64,000 nucleotides of DNA, taken from the NCBI GenBank assembly GCA_029884335.1, contig JAOUIA010000008.1, positions 16,328 to 80,327 of the forward strand, given 5' to 3'. The stretch comes from Betaproteobacteria bacterium (GTDB lineage Bacteria; Pseudomonadota; Gammaproteobacteria; Burkholderiales; Casimicrobiaceae). Of the stretch, positions 45,896 to 59,097 are shown one piece after another. The position numbers and the translations under genes were made by a program. Each line of letters starts with the position of its first letter. Position 1 is the first letter of the stretch. The notes below the pieces were generated by a model that saw nothing but the letters and a program-made list of their open reading frames with translations, had not been told where the DNA came from and searched no databases.

Positions 45896-45981
45896 GGGTC
45901 AGACTCCAGTTTCTCGCACCCGCTGCCCGCGGAGCCGGGCGACAGCGAAGCTTGCCGGAAACTGGGGTCTGACCCTCATTT
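45890..45981. repeat. Palindromic intergenic repeat, family 2 (copy 3), forming both flanking stops
   Basis: 24-bp inverted ends: AAATGAGGGTCAGACTCCAG (45890-45909) and on to TTTC at 45913, mirrored at 45958-45981 with one mismatch. The two AAATGA ends are the final Lys codon and stop of yacG on one strand and of mutT-thiE on the other. Confidence 0.9.
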
Positions 45982-46905
45982 CCCCCACGCGCCGCGGCGC
46001 ATCGCGACGCCGTGCGCGCCGCGGTCGACCGCGGTGTCGTAGTCGCCGGCGGAAAGGCCGCCCAGCGCGAAGACCGGCAGCCGCGCGCCTTCGGCCGCGC
46101 GCGCGAAGCCGTCCCAGCCGAGCGTTCGCGCGCCCGGGTGCGTGGGCGTGGCCTGCACCGGGCCGAGCACCGCGAAGTCGCAGCCGAGCGCGGCGGCCCG
46201 CGCGAGCTCGTCGCGCTCGTGGCACGACGCGCCGACCATCAGGTCGCCGGGGCGCGACGCGGCCGCAGCCAGGCGCGCGGCTGTCCAGTGCACGCCGTCG
46301 AAGCCGAGGCGCCGCGCGTCGTCCTCGCTGCCGTTCAGCAGCACCCTGGCGCCGTGCCCGCGCGCGAGATCGAGGATGCGCGGCGCGAACGCGTCCAAGC
46401 GCTCGCGCGGCCACGCCTTCTCGCGCAGCTGCATCAGGCGCAATCCGCGGGCGAACGCGGCGTCGGCGCGCAAGAGGAACGCGTCCTCGCCCAGCTCGTC
46501 CACGCAGCTGATGCCGTAATGCGCGGGCAGCTGCAGCGCGCGCAGCACGATCGTGTTGGCCGGGAGCAACGGCGCCACGTCGAACGCGCCGGGCACCTGC
46601 CAGGCGAACGCCTGCCCGTCGTGGCCGTGCGGCTCGCCGGACCACTCGAAGACGCGGTGGAAGTTGAGCTCGACGTGCGCGTGCGGGTAGACGTACTCCT
46701 GCACGATCCACGGCGCGGAACGGCGCACCTCGATGCCGAGTTCCTCGTCGAGCTCGCGCGCGAGCGCGTGCGCCGGCGTCTCGCCGGGCTCGAGCTTGCC
46801 GCCGGGGAACTCCCAGTAGCCGGCGTAGGCCTTGCCCGGCGGACGCTGCGCGAGCAGCACTCGCCCGTCGGGCCGCAGGACGACGGCCGCAGCCACCCGA
46901 ATCAA
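45976..46905 (-). CDS. mutT: Nudix hydrolase / thiamine-phosphate-synthase-like fusion
   Basis: A 309-residue two-domain protein. Residues 1-130 are MutT-like: the Nudix box reads GGKLEPGETPAHALARELDEELGIE (with REL--EELGI intact), consistent with 8-oxo-dGTP cleanup. Residues 140-309 are a ThiE-like TIM barrel (LMQLREKAW, VGASCHERDELARAAALGCDFAVLGPVQATPTHPG). The fusion is common in proteobacteria; TMP synthase activity of the second domain is doubtful. Confidence 0.93.
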   Translation of the reverse strand: MIRVAAAVVLRPDGRVLLAQRPPGKAYAGYWEFPGGKLEPGETPAHALARELDEELGIEVRRSAPWIVQEYVYPHAHVELNFHRVFEWSGEPHGHDGQAFAWQVPGAFDVAPLLPANTIVLRALQLPAHYGISCVDELGEDAFLLRADAAFARGLRLMQLREKAWPRERLDAFAPRILDLARGHGARVLLNGSEDDARRLGFDGVHWTAARLAAAASRPGDLMVGASCHERDELARAAALGCDFAVLGPVQATPTHPGARTLGWDGFARAAEGARLPVFALGGLSAGDYDTAVDRGAHGVAMRRGAWGK

Positions 46906-46967
46906 TGGACCCCCTCGCTTGCTTGTTGAGCGTCCGGAAATACGGTGACGCCGCGATTCAACTCATC

Positions 46968-47043
46968 GTCGTCCCCGCGGAAGCGGGGACCCAGCGTCTT
47001 GGTCAACCAGCGACGCTGGATTCCCGCCTGCGCGGGAATGACG
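46968..47043. repeat. Palindromic intergenic repeat, family 1 (copy 3)
   Basis: CCCCGCGGAAGCGGGG hairpin on the left and TTCCCGCCTGCGCGGGAA on the right: the family 1 element in inverted orientation, between mutT-thiE and the DUF815 ATPase. Confidence 0.85.
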
Positions 47044-47111
47044 AAGTGCAAGGACCCGCCGTCACTCACTTTCCGAAGTGTCAATAGACGGCCATCCTGC
47101 GGTGCGCAGCG

Positions 47112-48059
47112 CTACTTCTTCGCGCGCCGCGGCTTGGCGAGCGCCTGCGCGCCGGCGTAGCCGCGCGCGAACTGCCACGCGACCCGGCCCGAGCGCGACC
47201 CGCGCTGCAGCGCGTACTGGATCGCTTCGCGCTGCCGCGCCTCGCGCTCGCGCGCGCCGGCCGCCGGCCGCACCGCGAAGTGCGCGAGCCAGCCGTCGAC
47301 CGCGGCGAGGTAGTCGTCCTGCGAGAACGGGTAGAACGAGATCCACAGCCCGAAGCGCTCGGACAGCGAGATCTTCTCCTCGACCGACTCGCCCGGGTGC
47401 ACCTCGTCGCCCAGGTGCTTCGTCTCGAGGTTCTCGCTCATGTACTCGGGCAGGAGGTGCCGGCGATTGGACGTCGCGTAGATCAGCACGTTGCCCGACG
47501 CTCCGGCGATCGAGCCGTCGAGCGCCACCTTGAGCGCCTTGTAGCCCGCCTCGCCGGCGTCGAACGTGAGGTCGTCGCAGAACACGACGAAGCGCTCGGG
47601 CCGCGCCTCGACATGCTCGACGATGTCGGGCAGGTCGGTGAGGTCGGACTTGTCGACTTCGATGAGGCGCAGCCCCCTGCCCGCATGGGCGCCGAGCATC
47701 GCCTTCACCAGCGACGACTTGCCGGTGCCGCGCGACCCGGTCAGCAGCACGTTGTTCGCCGGCAGCCCGGCGACGAACTGCCGCGTGTTCGCGTCGATCG
47801 CGGCCTTCTGCGCGTCGATGGCGACCAGCGCATCGAGCGCGATCGTGTGAGGGTGAGCGACGGCCTGCAGGTGCCCGCGGCCGGCACGCTTGCGCCAGCG
47901 CGCCGCGCTCGCCCGCCTCCAGTCGACCGGCGGCACCGCTTCGGGCAGCAGCGCGTCCACGCGCGCGAGCGTGGCCTCGAAGCGGCCGATCAGCGTCTCG
48001 ACGCGGTCGATCAGCTGCCCGGCGCGGCGGCCCAGATGGTCGAAGTCGGGGAGAACCAC
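47112..48059 (-). CDS. DUF815-family AAA+ ATPase
   Basis: A 315-residue ATPase with Walker A GSRGTGKSSL (near 108-117) and Walker B VVFCDDLTFD near 159. YATSNRRHLLPEYMSEN is the conserved sensor-type segment of DUF815. GTG 48059 begins 1 bp from the argJ stop, and the association with argJ and mutT is common in betaproteobacteria. Molecular role unknown. Confidence 0.9.
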   Translation of the reverse strand: MVLPDFDHLGRRAGQLIDRVETLIGRFEATLARVDALLPEAVPPVDWRRASAARWRKRAGRGHLQAVAHPHTIALDALVAIDAQKAAIDANTRQFVAGLPANNVLLTGSRGTGKSSLVKAMLGAHAGRGLRLIEVDKSDLTDLPDIVEHVEARPERFVVFCDDLTFDAGEAGYKALKVALDGSIAGASGNVLIYATSNRRHLLPEYMSENLETKHLGDEVHPGESVEEKISLSERFGLWISFYPFSQDDYLAAVDGWLAHFAVRPAAGAREREARQREAIQYALQRGSRSGRVAWQFARGYAGAQALAKPRRAKK

Positions 48060-48060
48060 T

Positions 48061-49302
48061 TCAGGAACGGTACTCGGCGTTGATGGTGACGTAGTCGTGC
48101 GAGAAATCGCACGTCCACACGGTCGCGCGGGCGGCCCCGCGGCCGAGGTCCACGCGCACGGCGATCTCGTCGCGCTTCATCACCCGCTGCCCGTCTTCCT
48201 CGCGGTACGCGGGCGAGCGCCCGCCGCGGTCGACGACCAGCACGTCGTCGAGCCAGAACGAGACGTGCGCCGGGTCGAGGTCGGCGGGGCCGGCGTTGCC
48301 GATCGCGCAGACGATGCGGCCGAGGTTCGGGTCCGAGGCGAAGAATGCCGTCTTGACCAGCGGCGAGTGCGCGATGCCCAGCGCCACGCGGCGGCACTCC
48401 TCGACCGAGCGGCCGCCCTCCACGAGGATCGCGATGAACTTGGTCGCGCCCTCGCCGTCGCGCACGATCGCCTGCGCGAGTTCGACGGCCGCCTCCTCGA
48501 TCGCGGCGCGGATCGGCGCAAGCCGCCCGTCGGCCGTCGAGCGGATGGGCGTGAGCGGCACGCGGCCCGTCGCGGCCAGCACGAAGCTGTCGTTGGTCGA
48601 GGTGTCGCCGTCGACCGTCGCGCCGTTGAACGAGACGTCGGCGACCTCGCGCGCGAGCGCGCCGAGCACGTCCGCCGCAATCGGCGCGTCGGTGGCCATG
48701 AACGACAGCATCGTCGCCATGTTCGGGTGGATCATGCCCGCGCCCTTCGCGATCCCCGTCACCGTCACCGGCACGCCGTCGACGACGACGCGCCGCGAGG
48801 CGCCCTTCGGCACCGTGTCGGTCGTCATGATCGCCCGTGCCGCGGCGTGCCACCCGTCCGCGCGGGCGGCGGCGTGCGCCGCCGGCAGCGCCGCGACGAT
48901 GCGCTCGACGGGCAGCGGCTCCATGATCACTCCGGTCGAGTACGGCAGCACTTCCTCCGGCGCGCAACCGAGCAGTTGGCCGACGGCGGCGCAGGTCTGC
49001 CGCGCCGCGTTCAGCCCCGGCTGGCCGGTGCCCGCGTTCGCGTTGCCCGCGTTGACGACCAGCGCGCGCATCGATGCGCCGCCGCGGTGCTGCTGGGCGA
49101 GGTGCTCGCGGCAGACGGTCACCGGCGCCGCGCAGAAGCGGTTCTGCGTGAACACCCCCGCGGCGGTCGTGCCGGGCTCGCACACGACCAGCAGCACGTC
49201 GTCGCGCTGCCAGTCCTTGATGCGGCCGGCGGCGGCGCCAAGGGCGACTCCCTGAACCGGAAGCAGGGAGTCGGCGGTCGGAGGGGTGTAGCGAACCGGC
49301 AT
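48061..49302 (-). CDS. argJ: Bifunctional glutamate N-acetyltransferase / amino-acid acetyltransferase
   Basis: A 413-residue ArgJ. The self-cleavage site is [16 protein letters not shown], with Thr197 as the nucleophile that starts the beta chain. Other hallmarks are NAGNANAGTG (84-93) and DGEGATKFI. It recycles the acetyl group in arginine synthesis. Confidence 0.97.
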   Translation of the reverse strand: MPVRYTPPTADSLLPVQGVALGAAAGRIKDWQRDDVLLVVCEPGTTAAGVFTQNRFCAAPVTVCREHLAQQHRGGASMRALVVNAGNANAGTGQPGLNAARQTCAAVGQLLGCAPEEVLPYSTGVIMEPLPVERIVAALPAAHAAARADGWHAAARAIMTTDTVPKGASRRVVVDGVPVTVTGIAKGAGMIHPNMATMLSFMATDAPIAADVLGALAREVADVSFNGATVDGDTSTNDSFVLAATGRVPLTPIRSTADGRLAPIRAAIEEAAVELAQAIVRDGEGATKFIAILVEGGRSVEECRRVALGIAHSPLVKTAFFASDPNLGRIVCAIGNAGPADLDPAHVSFWLDDVLVVDRGGRSPAYREEDGQRVMKRDEIAVRVDLGRGAARATVWTCDFSHDYVTINAEYRS

Positions 49303-49443
49303 GCTCGTCTCGCTTGGGCACCGCGCGCCGCGCGACGCCCGGGTCTTGCTCGAACCGGCTGCCGCGCTCGGCGCGTTGACCGGCGCGGCAGCGTCCGGTC
49401 CAGCGCGCCGGGCGCGGCGGCGTGGACTACGGCAGGCGAGGCA

Positions 49444-52188
<2,745 letters not shown>

Positions 52189-52212
52189 TCGTCTGGCCGG
52201 TCGCCGCGCGGA

Positions 52213-52245
52213 CAAAAAACAGGGGGTGAGGACGGCCTCACCCCC
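52213..52245 (-). terminator. Rho-independent terminator after the M23 peptidase gene
   Basis: On the minus strand GGGGGTGAGG, four bases, CCTCACCCCC, then TG and six T. It lies 43 bp after the peptidase stop and separates it from secA. Confidence 0.9.
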
Positions 52246-52287
52246 GACGTTGCGTCCACGGTCGTCGCGCGCGCGCCTGCGATGGTG

Positions 52288-53199
52288 TCAGCCGGTGGGG
52301 GCGAGGAAGCGGGCCGGGTTCTGCGGGACGCCGTTCAGCCGGACCTCGAAGTGCAGGTGCGGGCCCGTCGAGCGGCCGGTGGAGCCGACGGCTGCCACCA
52401 CCTGCCCGCGAACCACGAAGTCGCCTTCGCCGGCAGCGAGGCTGGATGCGTGCGCGTAGCGCGACACGAGTCCGTTGCCGTGGTCGATCTCGAGCATCTT
52501 ACCATACTGGGGGTGCCAGCCCGCGTAGACGACCTTGCCGCTCGCCGCCGCGACGACGGGCGTGCCGGTCTCGACGACGAAGTCGATGCCCTCGTGGAAG
52601 CTCGACTGCCCGGTGAACGGATCGATCCGATAGCCGAAGTTCGACGAGTACCAGCCCTCGGCCACGGGGCGCAGCGACGGCAGGAACTTGCGCGTCGTCG
52701 AGGTCTGCACCAACAGCGCCTCGAGCACGTCGAGCTGGTCGCCGCGGGTCTCGACGTCGCGCGCGAGCTGCCCGACCATCGCGGTGAACTCGTCGAGGCC
52801 GAGGTTGCGCGAGGGCAGCGACGAGGTCGCGCCGCCGCGGCCGCCCGGCGCGGGCAGCTCCTGGGGCTTCAGCCCCGCCGCCTTCGCCAGCCGCTCGCCC
52901 AGCCCCTCGAGGCGCAGGATCTCGGCCTGCAGCTCGCCCAGCCGGACGGCCATGGCGTTGAGGTGCCCCTGCACCTTCTCCTGCGAGCGGCGCGCCTCCT
53001 CGCGCTGGTCGGCCAGCACGATCGCCTGAAGCCACGGGTGCTGAACCGCCGCCGCCCAGCGCAACGTCACGAAGTTGAACAGCAGCGTGAAGGCGACGAA
53101 CAGCACGACGATCAACGCCGCCGCGGCCGCCCAGTGCCGCCAGTCCAGCGTGATCGTTCGCGCCCGCGCCGCGGCGCCGCTCACCAGGATGATGTTCAA
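52288..53199 (-). CDS. M23-family (LytM) murein endopeptidase-like membrane protein
   Basis: A 303-residue protein: one membrane helix (about 23-48), a coiled-coil (70-110), and a peptidase domain (about 190-300) with SSFHEGIDF and the HLHFEV motif, so the zinc ligands His/Asp/His are present and the enzyme may be active. TTG 53199 is supported by GGGAGG 9 bases upstream; no better start exists. It has its own terminator and is divergent from dciA. Likely works on peptidoglycan in the periplasm. Confidence 0.9.
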   Translation of the reverse strand: MNIILVSGAAARARTITLDWRHWAAAAALIVVLFVAFTLLFNFVTLRWAAAVQHPWLQAIVLADQREEARRSQEKVQGHLNAMAVRLGELQAEILRLEGLGERLAKAAGLKPQELPAPGGRGGATSSLPSRNLGLDEFTAMVGQLARDVETRGDQLDVLEALLVQTSTTRKFLPSLRPVAEGWYSSNFGYRIDPFTGQSSFHEGIDFVVETGTPVVAAASGKVVYAGWHPQYGKMLEIDHGNGLVSRYAHASSLAAGEGDFVVRGQVVAAVGSTGRSTGPHLHFEVRLNGVPQNPARFLAPTG

Positions 53200-53232
53200 G
53201 TCTGCTAACCTCCCTGCGGCGCCGGCCCTGCG

Positions 53233-53667
53233 ATGAAACGCGTCACACTCACCCCTCTCGCCAGGATCCTCGCCGCCGACGCGCAACTCGCGTCGTGGAA
53301 CGCGCGGCGGGAGCGGGAAGCGGCCCTGCTCGCCGTCGTGCGCCGTGCCCTGCCTCGACCGGTGGCCGAGCGCGTCTTCGTCGCCAGCGGCGAAGGTGAG
53401 GCGCTCGAACTCGTCACGGCCAGCGGCGCCGTCGCGAGCGTCGTCCGGCAGCTTGTGCCGGACATCCTCGCTCGGCTCGCCGCCGAAGGATGCGAATTTA
53501 GCCGAATCCGGGTGCGCGTGCAACCGCGGCAGTCCCCGCCACTGCCACCCAAACCTCTTCCGCGTCAATGGGATAGCGCGAATCGCCGGCCGCTGGCCGC
53601 GCTGCACGACCGACTTGCCCCCGGCCCGCTCAAGGCGGCGCTGGGGCGCTTCCTCCGATCCCGCTAG
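53233..53667 (+). CDS. dciA: DUF721 protein, DciA-type replicative helicase loader candidate
   Basis: A 144-residue DUF721 protein, N-terminal KH-like domain up to about residue 95 (VVRQLVPDILARL), then a Pro-rich linker. In bacteria without DnaC, DciA loads DnaB. The position between secA/M23 and lpxC is typical in betaproteobacteria. Divergent from the M23 gene, with 33 bp between start codons. Confidence 0.8.
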   Translation: MKRVTLTPLARILAADAQLASWNARREREAALLAVVRRALPRPVAERVFVASGEGEALELVTASGAVASVVRQLVPDILARLAAEGCEFSRIRVRVQPRQSPPLPPKPLPRQWDSANRRPLAALHDRLAPGPLKAALGRFLRSR

Positions 53668-53676
53668 CGCGGTCGG

Positions 53677-53877
53677 CTACAACAGCGGCCCGAGCATCGG
53701 GCCGAACAGCCGTTCGGCGGCGAAGAAGGCCAGGACCATCGCCAGCACGAGGATCGTGAACTTCGCCACCTGCCAGATGAAGCGCAGGTAGCGGGCGTCG
53801 CGGCGCACGAAGTAGAGCAGCAGCGCGACGCCGATGGTCGCCAGCGACAGGAACAGCAGCAGGCGGACGATGACCAT
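53677..53877 (-). CDS. Small two-helix membrane protein
   Basis: 66 residues with two hydrophobic segments, about 2-22 and 38-57, joined by a basic loop (VRRDARYLRF). It is in the lpxC direction, 30 bp after it, and convergent with dciA. Small proteins of this pattern occur here in related bacteria. No known function. Confidence 0.75.
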   Translation of the reverse strand: MVIVRLLLFLSLATIGVALLLYFVRRDARYLRFIWQVAKFTILVLAMVLAFFAAERLFGPMLGPLL

Positions 53878-53907
53878 GGCGGGAACGGGCGGTCCGCGAC
53901 GATCGGG

Positions 53908-54822
53908 CTACGCGGGCTTGAGCTGCCAGTCCGGGAACGTCCGCGGCGCCTCGGCCTCGGCGGCGTAGGTCACGACCTCGAAGGCCCGCGGCTGCGCCAG
54001 CAGTGCGCGGGCGAGCCGGTTGTTGAGCGCGTGCCCGGACTTGAAGGCCGCGTACTCGCCTACCAGGGGGTGCCCGATCAGGTAGAGGTCGCCGATGGCG
54101 TCGAGCACCTTGTGCCGGACGAACTCGTTGTCGTAGCGCAGCCCCTCGCTGTTCAGGACTCGCGTCTCGTCGAGCACCACCGCGTTCTGCAGGCTCCCGC
54201 CGAGCGCCAGGCCCATCGAGCGCATGGCCTCGACGTCCTGCATGAAGCCGAACGTGCGCGCCCGCGCCACGTCCTTCGCGTACGAGTGCTCGGCGAAGTC
54301 GACGACGGCGTGCCGGTTCTCCGAGCCGAACACCGGGTGCGGGAAGTCGATCGTGAAGTCGAGGCGGAACCCGGCGTGGGGCGAGAAGCGCGCCCACTTG
54401 TCGCCATCGCGCACCTCCACCGGCTCGACGATGCGCAGGAAGCGCTTGGGCGCGTCCTGCAGCGCGATGCCGGCCGACTGCAGCAGGTAGACGAACGGCC
54501 CCGCGCTGCCGTCCATGATCGGCACTTCGGGGCCGGCGACGTCGACGCGCAGGTTGTCGATGCCGAGCCCCGCGAACGCCGACATCAGGTGCTCGACGGT
54601 CGACACGCTCGCGCCCCCGGCCGTCAGCGTCGAGGAGAGGCGCGTGTCGCCGACGTTGCCGGCGAGCGCCGGGATCGTCACGGGCGCCGGCAGATCGGTG
54701 CGGCGGAACACGATGCCGCTGTCCGCCGGCGCCGGGTGCAGCCCGAGCTCGACGCGGGCGCCGGTGTGGAGACCGACGCCCTTGGTCGAGATCGACTGCT
54801 TCAGCGTGCGCTGGCGGAGCAT
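53908..54822 (-). CDS. lpxC: UDP-3-O-acyl-N-acetylglucosamine deacetylase
   Basis: A 304-residue LpxC. Zinc-site His are in [16 protein letters not shown] (near 76) and [14 protein letters not shown] (near 233, His and Asp), with SGHALNNRL near 262. First committed step of lipid A synthesis. Ends the dcw cluster, 29 bp after ftsZ. Confidence 0.98.
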   Translation of the reverse strand: MLRQRTLKQSISTKGVGLHTGARVELGLHPAPADSGIVFRRTDLPAPVTIPALAGNVGDTRLSSTLTAGGASVSTVEHLMSAFAGLGIDNLRVDVAGPEVPIMDGSAGPFVYLLQSAGIALQDAPKRFLRIVEPVEVRDGDKWARFSPHAGFRLDFTIDFPHPVFGSENRHAVVDFAEHSYAKDVARARTFGFMQDVEAMRSMGLALGGSLQNAVVLDETRVLNSEGLRYDNEFVRHKVLDAIGDLYLIGHPLVGEYAAFKSGHALNNRLARALLAQPRAFEVVTYAAEAEAPRTFPDWQLKPA

Positions 54823-54851
54823 GGCAGCCGGTGAGTCTAGCAGGAGAACCG

Positions 54852-56030
54852 TCAGTCGGCCTGCTTGCGCAGAAAGGCCGGGATCTCCGAGACGTCGAAC
54901 GCGCTCGCCGGCGCGGACGGCGCCGCCGTGCGCCGGCGCACGACGGCCGGCTGGTCGAGCTTGTCGTAGTCGACGCTCTCCACGCGCACGCCCATCCCGT
55001 CGGTGCCGGTGCGGTCCACCACGTTCGGCGACGCGAGCACCTCGAGCTTCGGCGTTCGCTTCGCCTGCTGCGCGGCGCCGCCCAGCCCGGTCGCGATCAT
55101 CGTCACGCGCAGGCGGTCGTCCATCGAGTCGTCGATCACGGTGCCGGCGATGACCATCGCGTCCTCCGCCGTGAACTCCTTGATCGTGCCCATGACCTCG
55201 TGGTACTCGCGCATCTTGAAGCCCGACGAGGCGGTGATGTTGACCAGCACGCCGCGGGCGCCCGCCAGGTTCACCTCCTCGAGCAGCGGGCTGCGGACCG
55301 CGGCCTGGGCGGCCTGCCGCGCCCGCTCCGCCCCCGTGGCGGTGGCCGAGCCCATCATCGCCATGCCGACCTCGCCCATCACCGTGCGCACGTCGGCGAA
55401 GTCGACGTTGACCAGCCCCGCGTTGTTGATGACCTCGGCGATGCCCGCCACGGCGCCGTGCAGCACGTCGTTCGCCGCGGCGTAGGCCTCGAGCACGCCG
55501 ATGTCCTCGCCGAGCACCTGCATCAGCTTGTCGTTGGGGATGATGATGAGCGAGTCGACCTTCTTGGAGAGCTCCTCGATGCCGGCCTGCGCGACGCGGG
55601 TGCGCTTGCCCTCGAAGCCGAACGGGCGCGTGACGACCGCGACGGTCAGGATGCCCATCGTCTTCGCGATCTCCGCGATCACGGGCGCCGCGCCGGTGCC
55701 GGTGCCGCCGCCCATGCCGGCGGTGATGAACAGCATGTCGGCGCCGTCGATGAGCTCGGCGACGCGGTCGCGGTCCTCCATCGCGGCGTCGCGGCCGATC
55801 TCGGGCTTGGCCCCCGCGCCCAGGCCGCGCGTGAGCGCCGACCCGAGCTGCAGCTGGATGCGCGCCGTCGAGCGCTTGAGCGCCTGCGCGTCGGTGTTCG
55901 CGCAGATGAAGTCCACGCCGGCTAAGCCCCGGCGCAGCATGTGCTCGACGGCGTTGCCGCCGCATCCGCCCACGCCCATCACCTTGATGATGGCGCCGTC
56001 CTGGGGGTCCTGGTCGATGATCTCGAACAT
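54852..56030 (-). CDS. ftsZ: Cell division GTPase FtsZ
   Basis: A 392-residue tubulin homolog: [13 protein letters not shown] (19-31), signature [10 protein letters not shown] near 106-115, [13 protein letters not shown] near 205. The C-terminal peptide [14 protein letters not shown] binds FtsA and ZipA. Confidence 0.99.
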   Translation of the reverse strand: MFEIIDQDPQDGAIIKVMGVGGCGGNAVEHMLRRGLAGVDFICANTDAQALKRSTARIQLQLGSALTRGLGAGAKPEIGRDAAMEDRDRVAELIDGADMLFITAGMGGGTGTGAAPVIAEIAKTMGILTVAVVTRPFGFEGKRTRVAQAGIEELSKKVDSLIIIPNDKLMQVLGEDIGVLEAYAAANDVLHGAVAGIAEVINNAGLVNVDFADVRTVMGEVGMAMMGSATATGAERARQAAQAAVRSPLLEEVNLAGARGVLVNITASSGFKMREYHEVMGTIKEFTAEDAMVIAGTVIDDSMDDRLRVTMIATGLGGAAQQAKRTPKLEVLASPNVVDRTGTDGMGVRVESVDYDKLDQPAVVRRRTAAPSAPASAFDVSEIPAFLRKQAD

Positions 56031-56160
56031 TTTGGTCTCGCTCCTGTCGGGTTCAGGTCACAGAGGTCAGGCAACAGAGGTCAGATGGACTGACTCGCGT
56101 TGTGTCGTAGGTCGTCTTTGCTTCATGGGGTCGAATCTCCTGTTTCGTTTGGTTCGGGTT

Positions 56161-56191
56161 CTGTTGCCTGTTGCCTGTTGCCTGTTGCCTG
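56161..56191. repeat. Four tandem 7-bp repeats (TTGCCTG)
   Basis: Four copies of TTGCCTG plus a partial CTG, in the 163-bp ftsZ-ftsA gap. A reverse copy (CAGGCAACAG) lies about 90 bp to the right on the ftsZ side at roughly 56070, so the stretch can form a hairpin. Confidence 0.8.
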
Positions 56192-56193
56192 AC

Positions 56194-57426
56194 TCAGAAA
56201 TTCGCCTTGAACCACTGCCGCATCCTCTCCACGACGCCGCCGAGGCCCTGCACCCTGCTGTTCGCGGCCTGCGCGCGCAGCCACTGGTCGCGGCCCTCGA
56301 TCAGCAGCCCCACCGCGGTGGCGTAGCGCGGGCTGCGCACGACGTCGGCCAGCGGGCCCGAGTAGGCGGGCACGCCGACGCGCACCGGCAGGTGGAAGAC
56401 CTCCTCGCCGAGCTCGACCATGCCGGCGAGCTGCGCCGTGCCTCCGGTGAGCACGATCCCCGACGACAGCAGCTCCTCGAAGCCCGAGCGGCGCAGCTCC
56501 TGCTGCACCAGCCCGTAGAGCTCCTCGATGCGCGGCTCGATGACTTCGGCGAGCGTCTGGCGCGAGAGCTTCCGCGGCCCGCGCTCGCCCACGCCGGGGA
56601 CCTCGACGACCTCGGCGGGGTCGGCGAGCTGGCGCAGCGCGCAGCCGTGGCGGACCTTGAGCTCCTCGGCCTCCTTGGTCGGCGTGCGCAGCGTCATCGC
56701 GATGTCGTTGGTGACCTGGTCGCCGGCGATCGGGATCACCGCGGTGTGGCGAATCGCGCCGCCGGCGAACACGGCGATGTCGGTCGTCCCGCCGCCGATG
56801 TCCATCAGGCAGACGCCGAGCTCCTTCTCGTCGTCGTTGAGCACGGCGGTGGCGGAGGCGAGCGGCTGCAGGATCACGTCCTGCACGGTGAGCCCGCAGC
56901 GGCGCACGCACTTGACGATGTTCTCGACCGCCGAGACGGCGCCGGTGACGATGTGCACCTTCACCTCGAGGCGCACGCCGCTCATCCCGAGCGGCTCGCG
57001 CACGCCGTCCTGGCCGTCGATGATGAATTCCTGCGGCAGGATGTGCAGGATCTGCTGGTCGTTGGGGATGGCCACCGCCTTGGCGGTCTCCATCACGCGG
57101 TCGACGTCGGCCTCGCCGACCTCCTTCTCCTTGATGGCCACCATGCCGCTCGAGTTGAGGCTGCGGATGTGGCTGCCCGCCACGCCCGTGTACACCTGGC
57201 TGATGCGGCAGTTGGCCATCACCTCGGCCTCCTCGAGCGCGCGCTGGATCGACGCCATCGTCGCGTCGATGTTCACCACCACGCCCTTCTTGAGGCCGCG
57301 CGAGGGCTGCGAGCCCAGTCCGACGACGCCGAAGCTGCCGTCGGCGGCGACCTCGGCGACGATCGCGACGATCTTCGAGGTGCCGATGTCGAGGCCGACG
57401 ATCAGGTTGTCCTTGGCTTCCTTCAC
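56194..57426 (-). CDS. ftsA: Cell division protein FtsA
   Basis: A 410-residue actin-like protein: VGLDIGTSKIVAIVAE (10-25), MDIGGGTTDIAVF near 207, and a C-terminal amphipathic membrane helix (VVERMRQWFKANF). GTG 57426 overlaps the ftsQ stop. Confidence 0.98.
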   Translation of the reverse strand: MKEAKDNLIVGLDIGTSKIVAIVAEVAADGSFGVVGLGSQPSRGLKKGVVVNIDATMASIQRALEEAEVMANCRISQVYTGVAGSHIRSLNSSGMVAIKEKEVGEADVDRVMETAKAVAIPNDQQILHILPQEFIIDGQDGVREPLGMSGVRLEVKVHIVTGAVSAVENIVKCVRRCGLTVQDVILQPLASATAVLNDDEKELGVCLMDIGGGTTDIAVFAGGAIRHTAVIPIAGDQVTNDIAMTLRTPTKEAEELKVRHGCALRQLADPAEVVEVPGVGERGPRKLSRQTLAEVIEPRIEELYGLVQQELRRSGFEELLSSGIVLTGGTAQLAGMVELGEEVFHLPVRVGVPAYSGPLADVVRSPRYATAVGLLIEGRDQWLRAQAANSRVQGLGGVVERMRQWFKANF

Positions 57427-58187
57427 TGCGCTCCCCTCGGGGCGGCGGCGGCGCCGCGGGCGCCGGTCTCGCGGAAACCCGGCACGCGCGCCGCGAATCC
57501 GTTGCGGTAACGGAGGTCGACGTACCCGATCGCCGTGCCCTGGCGCTGCAGCGCGCCGATCGTGCGGGCGTACGCGCCGGCGAAGCGATCGAGGCGGGCG
57601 CCGGGGTCGTCGTGGCCGAGCTCCAGCGCCAGCGGCGCGCCACCGCGATCGGCAAGCACGCGCCAGCCGCCGCGAGGCGACACCTCGAGAGCGACGATCG
57701 CCAGCCCGAGCGGCGCCAGCGTCGCGCTCCACCGCGCGTGGCGCGCGGCCATCTCGGCGGCGTAGCCTTCCGGACCATCGAAGCGCGGCAACTCGCCGTC
57801 GTGGCGCGCGACGAACGTCTCTCCCGCCGCGCTGACCAGCGCGTCAGCGCCCCAGCGCGCCAGCGGCTCGTGCTCCTCGACGGCGACCTCGAGCCGGTGC
57901 GGCCACTGCCGCCGCAGCGCCACGCTGCGCACCCAGGGCACGCGCGCGAGCGCCGCACGCGCGGAACCGAGATCCATCGAGAAGAAGGTCCCTGCGAGCT
58001 CCTCGCGGATCACCGCCTCGAGGTGCGGCGCGCTCGCGCGCTGGAGAGGCGTGGTGACGACGACCTCGTGGAACGCGAATGCGTCGCGCCGCGCGGCCCA
58101 GTGCACGGCGGCGGCCGCGACCGCGACGCCGGCCATCACGGCGAGCGTGGCGGCGAGCGCGTTCAGCGCCTTCGCGTCATCCCACAT
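57423..58187 (-). CDS. ftsQ: Cell division protein FtsQ
   Basis: A 254-residue protein with one membrane helix (about 8-30), a POTRA domain ([21 protein letters not shown] and on) and a beta domain. Overlaps ddlB by 11 bp and ftsA by 4 bp. The C-terminus has an Ala-rich tail. Confidence 0.96.
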   Translation of the reverse strand: MWDDAKALNALAATLAVMAGVAVAAAAVHWAARRDAFAFHEVVVTTPLQRASAPHLEAVIREELAGTFFSMDLGSARAALARVPWVRSVALRRQWPHRLEVAVEEHEPLARWGADALVSAAGETFVARHDGELPRFDGPEGYAAEMAARHARWSATLAPLGLAIVALEVSPRGGWRVLADRGGAPLALELGHDDPGARLDRFAGAYARTIGALQRQGTAIGYVDLRYRNGFAARVPGFRETGARGAAAAPRGAQ

Positions 58188-59097
58188 GCGCGCCCCGCAG
58201 GATCGCCACGCAAAGCTCGTCGAAGCTCATGCCGGCCGCGCGTGCGGCCATCGGCACGAGGCTGTGCCCGGTCATGCCGGGCGAGGTGTTGACCTCGAGG
58301 AAGGACCAGCTGCCGTCGGCGCGCAGGATGAGGTCGAGCCGGGCCCAGCCGCTGCAGCCGACGACGTCGAACGCGGCGAGCGACTGCGCGCGGATCGCCT
58401 GTTCGACGGCCTCCGGCAACCCCGCCGGGCAGAAGTATTTCGTCTCGTCCGAGAAGTACTTGTTGTGGTAGTCGTAGTTGCCCTGCGGCGCCTCGATGCG
58501 GATCAGCGGCAGCGCGCGCCCGTCGACGATCGACGCGGTCAGCTCCACACCCGCGACGAACTCCTCGACCAGCACGAGCGGGTCGTGCTTCGCCGCCTCG
58601 GCGTACGCGAGCGCGAGCTCGTCGTGGTCCACGCGCGCGACCTTCGTGATGCCGATCGTCGAGCCCTCGCGCGAGGGCTTGACGATCAGCGGCAGCCCGA
58701 GCTCGGCGATCACGCGCATCCAGTCGGTCCGCGCGTCGACGACGCGCCAGCGCGGCGTGGGGATGCCCGCCGCCTGCCAGACGAGCTTCGTGCGCCACTT
58801 GTCCATCGCCAGCGCCGAGGCCATCACGCCGCTCCCCGTGTAGGGGATGCGCAGCGTCTCGAGCGCGCCCTGCACGGTGCCGTCCTCGCCGAAACGGCCG
58901 TGCAGCGCGATGAACACGCGCTCGAAGCCCTCGTCGCGCAGCGCCCACACGTTGCGCTCCGCGGGGTCGAACGGGTGCGCATCCACCCCCGCGCGCCTCA
59001 GCGCCGCGAGCACCGCGTTGCCGGAGAGCAGCGAGATCTCGCGCTCCGACGACGGCCCGCCGAGCAGCACGGCGACCTTGCCGAACGCGTCGCTCAC
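58177..59097 (-). CDS. ddlB: D-alanine--D-alanine ligase
   Basis: A 306-residue ATP-grasp ligase: [16 protein letters not shown] (10-25), [14 protein letters not shown] near 64, and SREGSTIGI near 145. Start GTG 59097 overlaps the murB stop. Confidence 0.98.
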   Translation of the reverse strand: MSDAFGKVAVLLGGPSSEREISLLSGNAVLAALRRAGVDAHPFDPAERNVWALRDEGFERVFIALHGRFGEDGTVQGALETLRIPYTGSGVMASALAMDKWRTKLVWQAAGIPTPRWRVVDARTDWMRVIAELGLPLIVKPSREGSTIGITKVARVDHDELALAYAEAAKHDPLVLVEEFVAGVELTASIVDGRALPLIRIEAPQGNYDYHNKYFSDETKYFCPAGLPEAVEQAIRAQSLAAFDVVGCSGWARLDLILRADGSWSFLEVNTSPGMTGHSLVPMAARAAGMSFDELCVAILRGAHVG

